This document shows, piece after piece, positions 47,501 through 57,440 of a stretch of 64,000 nt of DNA; position 1 is the stretch's first letter; each line of letters starts with the position of its first letter. The position numbers and the translations under genes were made by a program. The notes beneath the pieces were generated by a model. The model was not told the origin of the DNA, searched no databases, and saw only the letters and a list, made by a program, of their open reading frames with translations. This DNA comes from Phyllobacterium zundukense (GTDB lineage: Bacteria; Pseudomonadota; Alphaproteobacteria; Rhizobiales; Rhizobiaceae): contig NZ_CP104973.1 in the NCBI RefSeq assembly GCF_025452195.1, forward strand, positions 2,897,001 through 2,961,000. Direction: 5' to 3'.

Positions 47501-50500
47501 ATTTCTCAGACATATTCATTCGCCGTCCTGTCCTGTCGACGGTTGTCGCTCTGATGATCATCCTGCTTGGCGCGCAGGGACTTGTGAACCTTTCGGTGCG
47601 CCAGTACCCCAAGGTCGAAGAGACGGTTATCACCATCAAAACCGCCTATGCCGGCGCCAGTGCCGACCTGATGCAGGGCTTTATTTCTGCTCCGATCGCT
47701 AAGGCTGTGACCACCACGGAAAACATCGACTACGTGACATCTTCTTCCGCTCCGTCATCGAGCACGGTGACGGTACAGATGAAGCTTGGCGCAAATCCCG
47801 ATGCGGCGTTGACCGAGGTAATCTCCAAGGTCAACCAGGTGCGCGGGGATTTGCCGGAAGAAGCCGACGATCCTGTCATCACCAAGGGTACCGGTCAGGA
47901 CTTCGCAACGATGTATCTGGCCGTGCAAAACCCGAACATGACGAGCGAGCAGATCACCGAATATCTGGAACGCGTTATCCAGCCGCGCATGTCGACCATT
48001 CAAGGTGTCGCCGACGCCCAAATTCTGGGCGGTCAGGTATTCTCCATGCGCGTTTGGATCGATCCGATCAAGCTGGCGGCCCGCAAGACGACGGCGTCTG
48101 AAGTATTGACGGCGATCAACCAGTCGAACTTCCTGTCTGCGCCGGGCAAGATCGAAAATCTTTACACGGCTTCTCCTATCACGTTGAAGACGACGTTGCA
48201 GACGCCTGAAGCTTTTGGCGCGATGCCGATCAAATCTGACGGCGACAATATCATCCGTCTGCGCGATGTGGCGCGGGTTGAGCTCGGCGCCGTGAACAAG
48301 GACACGATCGTCAGCTTCAATGGAGCCAGTGGTACGTTCCTTGGGATATTCCCGACACCTGCTGCCAATCCCATCGATATGACAGCTGCTGTTCGCAAGG
48401 AATTGCCCTCGATTCAGGCGACCCTGCCCGAAGGCATGCAGCTTTACATGGTTTACGACTCGACGGAGCAGATCAGCTCATCGATCGAGGAGGTGTTCAA
48501 GACCATCGGCGAGGCGGTGTTGATCGTCGTTGCCGTGATTCTGCTCTTCCTTGGATCTTTCCGTTCGGTCATCATTCCGGTCGTAACCATCCCGATATCG
48601 CTGATTGGCGTGTGCTTCTTCCTGTTCATGCTCGGTTATTCGATCAACCTGCTCTCGCTTCTGGCGATGGTTCTGGCCATCGGTCTCGTGGTCGACGATG
48701 CGATTGTGGTCCTGGAGAATATCCACCGACATATCGAGGAGGGGCTGAGACCGCTTGATGCCGCATTGAAAGGCATGAAGGAAATCACCGGACCCATCGT
48801 GGCAATGACAATTACGCTTGCCGCCGTGTTCGCCCCGCTCGGATTTACCGGCGGCCTCACTGGCTCGTTGTTTCGTGAGTTTGCGTTCACGCTTGCCGGC
48901 GCCGTGATCATCTCCGGTGTGGCCGCTCTGACCGTCTCGCCGATGATGTGCGCGCTTTTGCTGCGGGCAGGCGGGCACAGCCGGTTTCAGCGGATTGTTG
49001 ACAATAGTTTTGGCTGGCTTGAAAGCGCCTATGAACGACGTGTCGCGGGCTCGCTCAACTTTCGGTTCGTGACCTTGTTCATAGTCGTCGCGCTTGTCGC
49101 GTTGACCGGATTTCTCCTTACCAAGACCAATTCGGAACTTGCTCCTGAAGAAGATTCGGGCGCTCTCTTTGCCATCGTCAATGGTCCGCAATATGCGACG
49201 TCGCAATACACCAAGCTCTATGCGGATCAGATCGATGCCTTGACCAAGGATTTGCCGGAGTTGAAAACACGCTTCAACATCCTCGGCTTCGGCACAACGA
49301 ATTCTGCCTTCGCCATCTGGGTGTTCAAGGATTGGTCCGAGCGCACCAAGTCGCAAGCACAGCTTAAAGAGGAATTGCAAGGCATGATCGGCCCGCTTGC
49401 CGGCGTCGAAGCCTTCATCTTCGCGCCTCCGGACTTGCCGGGTACCGGTGGTGGGCTGCCGATTTCAATCATTATCCAGTCGACAGGCCCGGCGGACAAG
49501 GTGTTCGAAGTTGCCGAAGAGATCAAGAACAAGGCGCAAGCCTCGGGGCAGTTCATCATCGTGCAAAACTCGCTCTCGTTCAATGCACCGCAAGTGACGG
49601 TGACGATCGATCGCGATCGTGCCTCGGCGTTGGGCGTGCCCGTAAGCGATATTGGCCAGACACTTGGGCTGTTGGTCGGTGGCGGCAAGATCTCGAAATT
49701 CGATCGGGATTCCAATAGCTACGACATCATCCCCCAGGTGCCGCAGGACTACAGGTCGAGATCCTGAAAATCTGGGTCAGTATTTCGTCAAGAGTGCATC
49801 TGGCGAGATGGTTCCGTTGTCGGCGGTCATCAAGGTCACCGAAAACGCTTCACCGGCCGCCATCGAGCAGTTCAATCAGCTGAACTCGGCGACGATTTCG
49901 GCTCTGCCGCTGCCGGGTGTTACGACCGGTCAAGGGTTGCAGACGGTTATCGATACGGCTAGGCCTTTGATGCCGGATGGGTTCTTCATGGATTATTCCG
50001 GCCAGTCGCGTCTGGAAATCGAGCAGGGAAGCACGATCCTTATTGCCTTCCTGCTGGCCGTGGTGGTGATCTATCTGGTGCTGGCGGCGCAGTTCGAAAG
50101 CTTCCGCGATCCGTTTATCATCATGATGTCGGTACCGCTTTCGATCTTCGGTGCGATCGTGCCGCTCAACCTGGGACTCGGCACACTCAACATCTATACG
50201 CAGGTGGGTCTGATCACACTGGTGGGACTGATTACCAAACACGGTATTCTGATGGTGGAATTTGCCAATCAGCAGCGTGAACTGCATGGTATATCGCGGC
50301 ATGACGCGATCATCCTTGCGGCGAAGACCCGGCTTCGTCCGATTCTGATGACCACTGCGGCCATGGCGCTCGGTGTCATACCGCTCATCACAGCCACTGG
50401 TGCCGGTGCCGCAGCACGCTATTCGATTGGTCTGGTGATTTTCTCCGGCATTCTTGTCGGGACAGTCTTCACCCTGTTCGTCGTGCCGATGTTCTACACG

Positions 50501-50587
50501 TTCATTTCCAAGAAGGACGTAAAAGCTGAAGCAACGACGGGGATTCCCGACGCGGGAGGCGCCGCTCCGCAGGTGAGCCACACCTAG
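47497..50587 (+). pseudogene. RND efflux permease, single-base frameshift
   Basis: Inner-membrane proton-driven drug exporter of the AcrB/MexB family, about 1030 residues in total. The first frame runs 47497-49767 (756 codons, ends ...PQDYRSRS); the second continues to 50587 from SNPENLGQYFVKSASGEMV. Joining by removing G49760 in CGAGATC restores a full-length permease with both large loops and 12 helices (GLVVDDAIVVLENIHRH for helix 4, proton-relay acids). Whether the cell has a working pump depends on whether this base is real. No outer-membrane component is adjacent. Confidence 0.85.
49757..49763 (+). other. Frameshift site in RND permease gene
   Basis: CGAGATC; reading CGAATC restores the downstream frame as ...DYRSNPENLG. 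The same heptamer and the same correction explain the E2 frameshift at 32276-32282. Confidence 0.7.
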
Positions 50588-50607
50588 CAAGGTCTTCAAA
50601 GCCAAAT

Positions 50608-50645
50608 AAAAAAGCCTCCGAACTGTCAGTTCGGAGGCTTTTTTT
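50608..50645. terminator. Bidirectional intrinsic terminator
   Basis: AAAAAAGCCTCCGAACT (50608-50624), 3-nt loop, AGTTCGGAGGCTTTTTTT. A 17-bp stem with T-runs on both strands, between the pump operon (plus) and the GlsB-like gene (minus). Confidence 0.92.
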
Positions 50646-50658
50646 GTACCAACTGAAA

Positions 50659-50913
50659 TCAGGCCCGTTTAACGGCGCGAAGGATAAAGAGAAGAATGAC
50701 CGCTCCGACCGTCGCGGCGATGATTGCACCTATGATGCCGCTGCCGAGCGAGATGCCGAGCCTCGGAAAGAGATATCCTGCAATAAAGGCGCCGATAACG
50801 CCTACCACCAGGTCACCCACGAGGCCAAAACCGCCTCCGCGCACGAGCTGGCTCGCGAGCCATCCCGCTATCAATCCCACCAAAAGAAAAATAAGAAGGC
50901 TTTCTCCGCCCAT
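50659..50913 (-). CDS. GlsB/YeaQ/YmgE family stress-response membrane protein
   Basis: 84-aa Gly-rich protein with two to three membrane helices (LLIFLLVGLIAGWLASQLVRG, GAFIAGYLFPRLG, GAIIAATVGAVILLFILR). Belongs to the transglycosylase-associated/YeaQ family of small stress proteins; molecular function unknown. ATG 50913 is favoured over TTG 50919 because GGAGAA lies at good distance. Confidence 0.88.
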   Translation of the reverse strand: MGGESLLIFLLVGLIAGWLASQLVRGGGFGLVGDLVVGVIGAFIAGYLFPRLGISLGSGIIGAIIAATVGAVILLFILRAVKRA

Positions 50914-51211
50914 AGCCAATTCTCCATAAAACCGGTTTGCCGGAGCACAATCCCGAGAGGACTATGTTCCATTCAATGTTGTGCGTCCGATTTGAACGCA
51001 CGGCGCAGTAAGATGCTCCACCGGCCCCGGATTCTTGATCCATGCATTGGCCAAGAGAATCACCAAGTCGATTTTACGATGGGATGGGGGATTTGAATAA
51101 CGAAAGTTTGCAAATGAAATTTAGACTTTGGCACTATCAAAAACTATGCCGGCTATGGTTTCCCACGACCGGCACAGTGTCTGTTACTAACTGATCTTTT
51201 GTTTGCAGAAA
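50914..51211. other. Intergenic region between small minus-strand genes
   Basis: 298 bp. It contains the promoter side of the GlsB-like gene and, next to the small secreted protein, a likely minus-strand terminator (51139-51174). No further gene was recognised. Confidence 0.4.
51139..51174 (-). terminator. Probable terminator of the small secreted protein gene
   Basis: TGCCGG (51147-51152) and CCGGCA (51169-51174) pair around a 16-nt loop; on the minus strand the stem is followed by ATAGTTTTTG. It lies 38 bp after the stop of the small gene at 51212. Confidence 0.5.
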
Positions 51212-51442
51212 TTATTGTGCAGGAGCAGGAGCAGTTGACTCAGCAGGCTTCACGGCCTTCTTCTTGGCGGACATCTTGTGCACCTTCTTAACAGGCTTGT
51301 GAGCCTTTTTTACTGTCGTCGTCGTATCCGGGGTAGTTGCCGTTGTTGCAGCAGGGGCGGCGTTGGCGCTGGAAGCGATAACCGGAGCCGAAACAGCGAG
51401 GGCAACGGCAAGACCGAGAGCTGTATAGAGGGACTTTTTCAT
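51212..51442 (-). CDS. Small secreted Ala/Lys/Pro-rich protein
   Basis: 76 aa. Signal peptide MKKSLYTALGLAVALAVSAP... with cleavage after about residue 28 (ANA), leaving a Thr-rich then Lys-rich tail (KKAHKPVKKVHKMSAKKKAVK). Low-complexity cationic; no domain. Could be a periplasmic nucleic-acid or envelope-binding peptide, or a filler protein; function unknown. ATG with GGAAAC upstream. Confidence 0.65.
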   Translation of the reverse strand: MKKSLYTALGLAVALAVSAPVIASSANAAPAATTATTPDTTTTVKKAHKPVKKVHKMSAKKKAVKPAESTAPAPAQ

Positions 51443-51484
51443 TGGTCAGTTTCCTTTCGATGCGGGCCTGTGTGAAACAGTCGG

Positions 51485-51787
51485 TCAGTCGTCAACCGGC
51501 TGCACACCAAGCAGCTTCAAAGCCTGGGCATACGATCTGATCCCCTGCGCCTGCTTGTTGCTTGCACAGAATCTCGTTCCCGTTTTCTGAAGTGCTTTCG
51601 CCTTGGCTGCCCGTTTTGCCTCGGCGTGTTCCGTCATTGCGTGTTGAACTTGTTGCTGGAGTTTGCCGCACAACTCTGTGCGGGTGAGTGTCTCTGCTGC
51701 CATTGACTGCTCTATTGGTACGATGGATACGATCGCACCGGTCAGGACGATTGTCGAAATGGTCAATATGTTCCGCATAAGAGCCAT
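51485..51787 (-). CDS. Small exported protein of unknown function
   Basis: About 100 aa. Hydrophobic signal segment MRNILTISTIVLTGAIVSIV, then a mature part with two cysteines (TELCGKL, TRFCASN) probably disulfide-bonded, and a Lys/Ala-rich helix. No recognised domain. ATG 51787 (MALMRN) or 51778 are possible starts; the frame is open further upstream. It precedes the Lys-rich secreted gene on the same strand. Confidence 0.62.
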   Translation of the reverse strand: MALMRNILTISTIVLTGAIVSIVPIEQSMAAETLTRTELCGKLQQQVQHAMTEHAEAKRAAKAKALQKTGTRFCASNKQAQGIRSYAQALKLLGVQPVDD

Positions 51788-52071
51788 TTGAGTTACGAAG
51801 AAATCCTGTTTCGACCAGTCAACCACGAGTTGACGGGCCTTTATCGGACGTGAGTGTTGCCTGAGTTTTTCTGTTTTGTGGTGTTTTGTTTCTGCATTGT
51901 AACAAGACACCAAACGACAGAATTTTGCCCGGTTCGCCAGTCATTGGATGTTGCGAGTTTGCTGTTCGATCCAAAGAATTACATGGCTTCCACAATGGAT
52001 CGTGCGTAAAAACAACGGGTTGAACCGCGCCGTATGGCTGGGCGCAAAACGATCGCCATCAGGAATTGAGC

Positions 52072-52788
52072 ATGAAATCTGAAGCGCATATTCTGATTGT
52101 CGACGACGATGAAGCCATTCGCGATCTCCTGCATGAATTTTTGAAGAAGCGGGGAATGCATGTCTCGGTTGCACGAGACAGCGAGGAAATGCAGGAAGTC
52201 CTTTCCCGTACGCCCATAGATCTTCTCATTCTCGATGTGATGCTTCCTGGCAAAAGCGGTATGGAAATTTGCAGGGATATCCGGATGCATTCGCGTATCC
52301 CGATCATCATGCTGACTGCCGTCACAGAAACCACCGACCGGGTGGTGGGGCTCGAAATGGGTGCGGATGATTATGTTTCCAAGCCATTCGATCCGAGGGA
52401 GCTACTGGCGCGGGTCAGGGCAGTGCTGCGCCGGCTCGATACATCCGGTCCTGACCGGCGCCTCGAACCGACGGTCTACAAATTCGCCGGCTGGACGATG
52501 GACTGCTCGCGACGGCGGCTTGTGTCTCCAGATGCAGTGCGCGTGGAACTGACGACGGCAGAATTCAATCTTCTGGAAACATTGGTCAAAAGCGCCCAGC
52601 GCATGTTGAGCCGCGACCAGCTCCTGGAATTGGTCGGCAACAACGCCGCCTATGGTTATGACCGCAGCATCGATATTTTGATCAGCCGCCTTCGCCGCAA
52701 GATGGAAGACGATTCCCGTTCGCCGAAGTTGATCCTGACGATCCGTGGCGGCGGCTATCAATTCGTTCCCGAAGTCAGCGCGGAATGA
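52072..52788 (+). CDS. OmpR-family response regulator
   Basis: 238 aa. Receiver domain with phosphoacceptor D55 (LLILDVMLPG), acid pair D11-D12-D13, and a C-terminal winged helix (TTAEFNLLETLVKSAQRMLSRDQL, DRSIDILISRLRRKM). ATG 52072 has AGGA upstream; TTG 52066 is a weaker option. Coupled by ATGA to the histidine kinase. Target genes unknown. Confidence 0.92.
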   Translation: MKSEAHILIVDDDEAIRDLLHEFLKKRGMHVSVARDSEEMQEVLSRTPIDLLILDVMLPGKSGMEICRDIRMHSRIPIIMLTAVTETTDRVVGLEMGADDYVSKPFDPRELLARVRAVLRRLDTSGPDRRLEPTVYKFAGWTMDCSRRRLVSPDAVRVELTTAEFNLLETLVKSAQRMLSRDQLLELVGNNAAYGYDRSIDILISRLRRKMEDDSRSPKLILTIRGGGYQFVPEVSAE

Positions 52789-54197
52789 AACGGTTTCTGC
52801 CCCAGTCACTGCCAAGCTGGGTCCTGCTCATCCTGATTGCCAGCCTGCTGACGACGCAGGTTGCAACATTATCGATCGTGTCGCGTGATCGCGCCGAAAA
52901 CAACAATGTGCTCGAACTGTTCCGCTTGAGCGAACGCGCTTATACGCTCGTCAAGGTGCTCTATGCCGCGCCGCCATCCGAGCGATCAATTCTTGCGAGC
53001 GCCTTGTCGAACACTGCCAACCCTCTCTCCATGTCCGACGAGCCGGCTGTGACATCGGCCATCGCTTCGGACGATAGTCTTGCCGAGCTCGAAGATGTGC
53101 TGGTGGCGCGATTGTCAGCGTTCGGAGTAACCGACGCCCGGATTCGCCGCGCATCGAACCGGCCACCTAGCAGACCTGCAACAAACCCCAGCGCACCTGA
53201 TCCCGATGTCGGCATTGTCGAGCGTCAGCTTTCCGATATCGCGGAGGATTTCAGCCAGAGTGACGGGCTCGCGGCCTCGATCAAGTTCAAGGATGGCCAG
53301 TGGCTGAACTTCGTCACACCGATCGCGCCGGAGCCCCCGATCTTTACCGCACAGACGGTACCTCTGTTTGGCTCCGTTGCGGCGGTGGTCATTGCAATGA
53401 CGATCTGGGCGATGCGCCGGTTGACGGCGCCATATCGAGCGCTGGAGAGAGCGGTCAAGCGCATCGGCGACGATGTAAAGTCGCCGCCACTGCCCGAATT
53501 TGGCAGCAGCGAATATAAATCGGCAGCGCGAGCGGTGAACACCATGCAGGCGCAATTGAGGGAATATGTAGCCGACCGTGAGCAGCTGGCGGCCGCGCTG
53601 GCGCACGACCTGCGCACGCCGTTGACCCGCATTCGCCTGCGCCTCGAACTGTTGCGGAAATCACCGTTGCGCCAATCGCTCACCCACGATCTGAACGATA
53701 TCGAAGCGATATCCCGATCCGTCATTGATTTTGCCACCTATGAAATCGTCGATGAAGAGCAGGAGAAGATTGATTTCTGGTCGTTGGTCGACTCGGTTGC
53801 CGATGGTTTTCCGCAGGCCTCATTCGACAAAACCAGCCATGCGTCGCGCGGGTTGATCTGCATGGGGCGTCCAATCGCGCTGCGGCGCTGTGTAACGAAC
53901 CTCGTGAACAACGCCGTAACCTATGGCGAAAAAGCCCATATCAGCCTCGCGCAGAGTGGCGCCGACATTTTGCTGACAATCCGTGACGAAGGGCCGGGCA
54001 TTCCACAGGCCAAGCTCGACGAGGTGTTCCAGCCGTTCCGGCGGGTCGAAGGCTCGCGTAACCGGCAGACTGGTGGATTTGGTCTGGGCCTGACCATCGC
54101 GCGCAATATCGCGCGACGCAGCGGCGGTGATATCACGCTCGCGAATGACACAGACGGCGGCCTAAGAGCCGAATTGCGGATTCCGCGCGCAGTCTGA
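52785..54197 (+). CDS. Sensor histidine kinase
   Basis: 470 aa, inner membrane. N-terminal helix (WVLLILIASLLTTQVATL), a periplasmic sensor of about 160 residues, second helix (GSVAAVVIAMTIWAM), HAMP-like linker, HisKA (LAAALAHDLRTPLTRIRLRL, phospho-His) and HATPase_c (NLVNNAVTYG, DEGPGIP, GFGLGLTIA). OmpR/EnvZ architecture. Signal unknown; the Ser/Pro/Ala-rich periplasmic stretch has no recognised ligand fold. Confidence 0.92.
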   Translation: MKRFLPQSLPSWVLLILIASLLTTQVATLSIVSRDRAENNNVLELFRLSERAYTLVKVLYAAPPSERSILASALSNTANPLSMSDEPAVTSAIASDDSLAELEDVLVARLSAFGVTDARIRRASNRPPSRPATNPSAPDPDVGIVERQLSDIAEDFSQSDGLAASIKFKDGQWLNFVTPIAPEPPIFTAQTVPLFGSVAAVVIAMTIWAMRRLTAPYRALERAVKRIGDDVKSPPLPEFGSSEYKSAARAVNTMQAQLREYVADREQLAAALAHDLRTPLTRIRLRLELLRKSPLRQSLTHDLNDIEAISRSVIDFATYEIVDEEQEKIDFWSLVDSVADGFPQASFDKTSHASRGLICMGRPIALRRCVTNLVNNAVTYGEKAHISLAQSGADILLTIRDEGPGIPQAKLDEVFQPFRRVEGSRNRQTGGFGLGLTIARNIARRSGGDITLANDTDGGLRAELRIPRAV

Positions 54198-54220
54198 TGC
54201 GCCGAAAGGCGGCCAGAAAT

Positions 54221-55225
54221 TCAGTCGACAGTGCCTACAACTGCCACACAGTCACCCGGTTTGACCAAGCCCGGAAAATGCCGTGCGGCAAGCAGCCCGG
54301 TAAGCTTCGTCCGGATTTCAGCCGGAGCAACGCCGGTACGACCGATTGGATGGATGCGAGCGATCACTTGTCCCTCTTTAACGGAATCGCCCAAATCGAC
54401 CATCGTTTCGATCAGCCCTTCATCCTCGGCGAAGGAGAAGCAATCACCCGATGGCATATCGAGCCAGCGCGTGTCGCGATGGTCGATCTTGCCGCTAACG
54501 ATGCCCGCATGGCGCAAGACATTCATCGCGCCCCGTTTGGCGATGGCGACTGTTTCGGCTCGGGCCGTACCGCCGCCGCCAAGTTCGGTGGTGACGAAAA
54601 CCTTGCCCATTTCCTCCACCGTCGTGTCATACATGCCGACCGCGTCGATTTCGAGCATGCGCATCGACCATGGCGCCGAGAATGCCGTGACGGCGTCGAA
54701 GCCTTTGGCCTCCTGCACTTTGTCAGGCAGGATATGGGCGGCCGCGAAGGGTACGAAATCGAGTGTCCTGCCACCGGAATGGAAATCGAGCACGACATCA
54801 GCACGCGGCAACAATTCGCGGGTGAAATAGTCAGCGATTTTCTGGGTTACCGTGCCATCCGGTTTTCCCGGATAGCTGCGATTCATATTACCCTTGTCGA
54901 TCGGCGACGTACGCGTGCCGGCGCGAAACGCCGGATAATTCATCGCCGGAACAATGATAACCGTACCGCTTACATTGCCGACATCGAGGGTGCGGGCGAG
55001 GTCAAAAAGGGCGATCGGTCCTTCATATTCATCGCCATGATTGCCGCCAGTCAAGAGCGCAGTCGGCCCGTTGCCATTGCGGATGACTGCAATGGGTATC
55101 ATGACAGATCCCCAGGCGGAATCATCACGGCTATAAGGCAGCCGCAAAAAACCATGCTGCACGCCTTGTTTGTCCAGATCGACGGTAGGTGTGATGGGCG
55201 ACGGCCGGAGGATTTCTGATTGCAT
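54221..55225 (-). CDS. doeB: N2-acetyl-L-2,4-diaminobutanoate deacetylase (ectoine catabolism)
   Basis: Zinc hydrolase of the succinylglutamate desuccinylase/aspartoacylase family; removes acetate from N-alpha-acetyl-diaminobutyrate formed from ectoine. 334 aa; metal motif LLTGGNHGDEYEGP, DFHSGG and TTELGGGG are visible. It is the last gene of the ectoine run; called eutE in rhizobial literature. ATG 55225 follows GAGG. The stop faces the histidine kinase stop at a 23-bp gap. Confidence 0.9.
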   Translation of the reverse strand: MQSEILRPSPITPTVDLDKQGVQHGFLRLPYSRDDSAWGSVMIPIAVIRNGNGPTALLTGGNHGDEYEGPIALFDLARTLDVGNVSGTVIIVPAMNYPAFRAGTRTSPIDKGNMNRSYPGKPDGTVTQKIADYFTRELLPRADVVLDFHSGGRTLDFVPFAAAHILPDKVQEAKGFDAVTAFSAPWSMRMLEIDAVGMYDTTVEEMGKVFVTTELGGGGTARAETVAIAKRGAMNVLRHAGIVSGKIDHRDTRWLDMPSGDCFSFAEDEGLIETMVDLGDSVKEGQVIARIHPIGRTGVAPAEIRTKLTGLLAARHFPGLVKPGDCVAVVGTVD

Positions 55226-55232
55226 GACGGCC

Positions 55233-56414
55233 TCAGTTTTTGACGAACAGCTTGCGCGGCACATTGGCGAGGCATTCGACGCCAGTGTCGGTGATCAGGA
55301 TGCTTTCGGTGATTTCAAGTCCCATGGTTTCGAGCCACAAACCGGTCATGAAATGGAAAGTCATGCCTGGCTTGAGTTCGGTCTTGTCGCCCGGTCGCAG
55401 GCTCATGGTGCGCTCACCCCAATCCGGCGGATAGGAAATGCCGATTGGATAGCCGGTGCGGTTATCCTTGACGATGCCGTATTTCTTCAGGATGCCAAAG
55501 AACGCGTTGGCGATATCCTCGCAGGCATTGCCGGGCTTTGCCGCAGCAAGACCGGCTTCCATGCCTTCCAGCGTGGCTTTCTCTGCGTCCAGAAACTCCT
55601 GAGTGGGCTTGCCCAGAAACACTGTGCGCGACAGCGGAACGTGGTAGCGATTGTAGCATCCGGCGATCTCAAAAAAGGTACCTTCACCGACCTTCATCGG
55701 CTTGTCGTCCCAGGTAAGATGGGGCGCCGAGGCGTCCGCACCAGATGGAAGCAACGGCACGATGGCGGGATAATCACCACCGAAATCATCGGTTCCGCGA
55801 ATGCCAGCATCATAAATCTCGGCGACCAGATCGCATTTGCGCATGCCCGGCTCGATTTTGTCGACAATACGCTGATGCATAAGCTCAACGATGCGCGCTG
55901 CCTTGCGCATATATTCAATCTCAGTCGGGCTTTTCACGGCGCGCTGCCAGTTTACGAGTGCAGTGCCATCAACGAAGCGAGCGTTCGGCAGATGTTTCTG
56001 CAGTGATGCAAATGCGGCGGCGGAGAACCAGTAATTGTCCATCTCGACCGCAATGGTCAGCTTGTCCCAACCACGCTCTGCAATGATTTTCGACAGATAA
56101 TCCATAGGATGGCGTTCGGTGGACTGAACATAATTATCCGGGTAACCAACGATGTTGTCGTTGGAGAGATAAGCCGTGCGCTTCGCACCGTTGGCGTCCT
56201 GGCTGCGGCCATACCAGATCGGTTCGCCCTCCGGGGGTACCAAGACAGCCTGATGCACGTAGAAAGACCAGCCATCATATCCCGTCAGCCACGCCATATT
56301 GGACGGATCGCTGCAGATCAGAAGATCAATGCCGCGCTTTTGCATCGCCGCGCGGGTCTTCTTCAATCTTTCGGCGAATTCCTGCCGCGTGAATTTGAGA
56401 TTTGGCTCTGTCAT
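55233..56414 (-). CDS. doeA: Ectoine hydrolase (M24 peptidase family)
   Basis: Opens the ectoine ring to N-alpha-acetyl-diaminobutyrate. 393 aa: creatinase/prolidase N-terminal domain, then the pita-bread M24 domain (GGDYPAIVPLLPSG, GTFFEIAGCYNRYHVPLSR, ELKPGMTFHFMTGLW). Assigned from family and from its place between eutC and doeB, an order typical of ectoine clusters (eutD in rhizobia). Confidence 0.9.
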   Translation of the reverse strand: MTEPNLKFTRQEFAERLKKTRAAMQKRGIDLLICSDPSNMAWLTGYDGWSFYVHQAVLVPPEGEPIWYGRSQDANGAKRTAYLSNDNIVGYPDNYVQSTERHPMDYLSKIIAERGWDKLTIAVEMDNYWFSAAAFASLQKHLPNARFVDGTALVNWQRAVKSPTEIEYMRKAARIVELMHQRIVDKIEPGMRKCDLVAEIYDAGIRGTDDFGGDYPAIVPLLPSGADASAPHLTWDDKPMKVGEGTFFEIAGCYNRYHVPLSRTVFLGKPTQEFLDAEKATLEGMEAGLAAAKPGNACEDIANAFFGILKKYGIVKDNRTGYPIGISYPPDWGERTMSLRPGDKTELKPGMTFHFMTGLWLETMGLEITESILITDTGVECLANVPRKLFVKN

Positions 56415-56447
56415 ATCAGTTTCCTCATGCTTGGGCCGAAGTCCATA

Positions 56448-57440
56448 TCAACTTTCGAAATTGGTTCCAGCGTTCGACTGTCTGGCGCGATCACGGGCAA
56501 GTGTTGCGATGGCGGTATCCTGCACGCCGGTGCCGGTCAGATCGGCGATAGTGATTGCCTCTCGTGACGGCCTGCCTTTTACCGAACCGGCGATGATGGA
56601 GCCGAGCTCGGAGAAGATCGCGTCGGCCTCTACCAGTCCGGATTCGATGGCGTGATGCAGCTCGCCGAGGCGGCGTGTCTGTTTGAGGCTATCTGCGACA
56701 TAAAGATCGGCTTTGGTGATGATGGCGGGATCGAGCTCGTTCTTGTGCTCGGCATCAGAACCCGTGGCGGTGACATGCTGGCCTGGCTGCAGCCAGGTCG
56801 ATCGCAGGATTGGCTCGGAAGAGGGCGTTGTCGTCACGACGATATCCGCGTCGCGAACAGCCCTTTCCGGATCCTGTACGGCGCGGACGGGGATACCAAG
56901 CTTTTCAGTGAGTTCGTTTGCCACCGATTGAGCTTTGTCGATGTCGCGGGCCCAGATACGCGCCTGCTTGATTGGACGAACCAAGGTCAGGGCCTCGAGT
57001 TGCAGGCGCGCCTGAACACCGGCCCCGAATATAGCGGCGACACTGGATTCGGGCCGCGACAGGTGTTTTGCCGCAACCGCGCCCGCAGCTGCCGTGCGTA
57101 TATCGGTGAGATAGCCATTGTCGAGCAACAGGGCTTCGACCAGACCTGTGCGGCTGCTGAGCAGAACCATCATGCCGTTCACGCTGGGCAGGCCGAGCTT
57201 GGGATTGTCAAAGAAACCGGGGCTGATCTTGATGGCAAAACCATCGATACCCGGAACATAGGCGGTCTTCACATCGACTTCACCGCGATGTTCGGGAATG
57301 TCGAGGCGCAGTATGGGTGGCATGGCGACAGCCTTGGTCGCCAAGGCCGCGAACGCAGATTCCACGCAAGCAATAGCGTCGAGATCGAGTGACACGACCT
57401 TGCGCAAATCTGCTTCGGTAAGAATCGTCATGCTGGGCAT
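56448..57440 (-). CDS. eutC: Ornithine cyclodeaminase family protein (ectoine cluster)
   Basis: 330-aa NAD-dependent cyclodeaminase/alanine-dehydrogenase-like enzyme. AKHLSRPESSVAAIFGAGVQARLQ is the dinucleotide-binding region. The ectoine-cluster position indicates EutC. The N-terminus overlaps the eutB stop by 13 bp; a second ATG at 57431 overlaps it by only 4 bp. Exact reaction in ectoine use is not established to my knowledge. Confidence 0.87.
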   Translation of the reverse strand: MPSMTILTEADLRKVVSLDLDAIACVESAFAALATKAVAMPPILRLDIPEHRGEVDVKTAYVPGIDGFAIKISPGFFDNPKLGLPSVNGMMVLLSSRTGLVEALLLDNGYLTDIRTAAAGAVAAKHLSRPESSVAAIFGAGVQARLQLEALTLVRPIKQARIWARDIDKAQSVANELTEKLGIPVRAVQDPERAVRDADIVVTTTPSSEPILRSTWLQPGQHVTATGSDAEHKNELDPAIITKADLYVADSLKQTRRLGELHHAIESGLVEADAIFSELGSIIAGSVKGRPSREAITIADLTGTGVQDTAIATLARDRARQSNAGTNFES

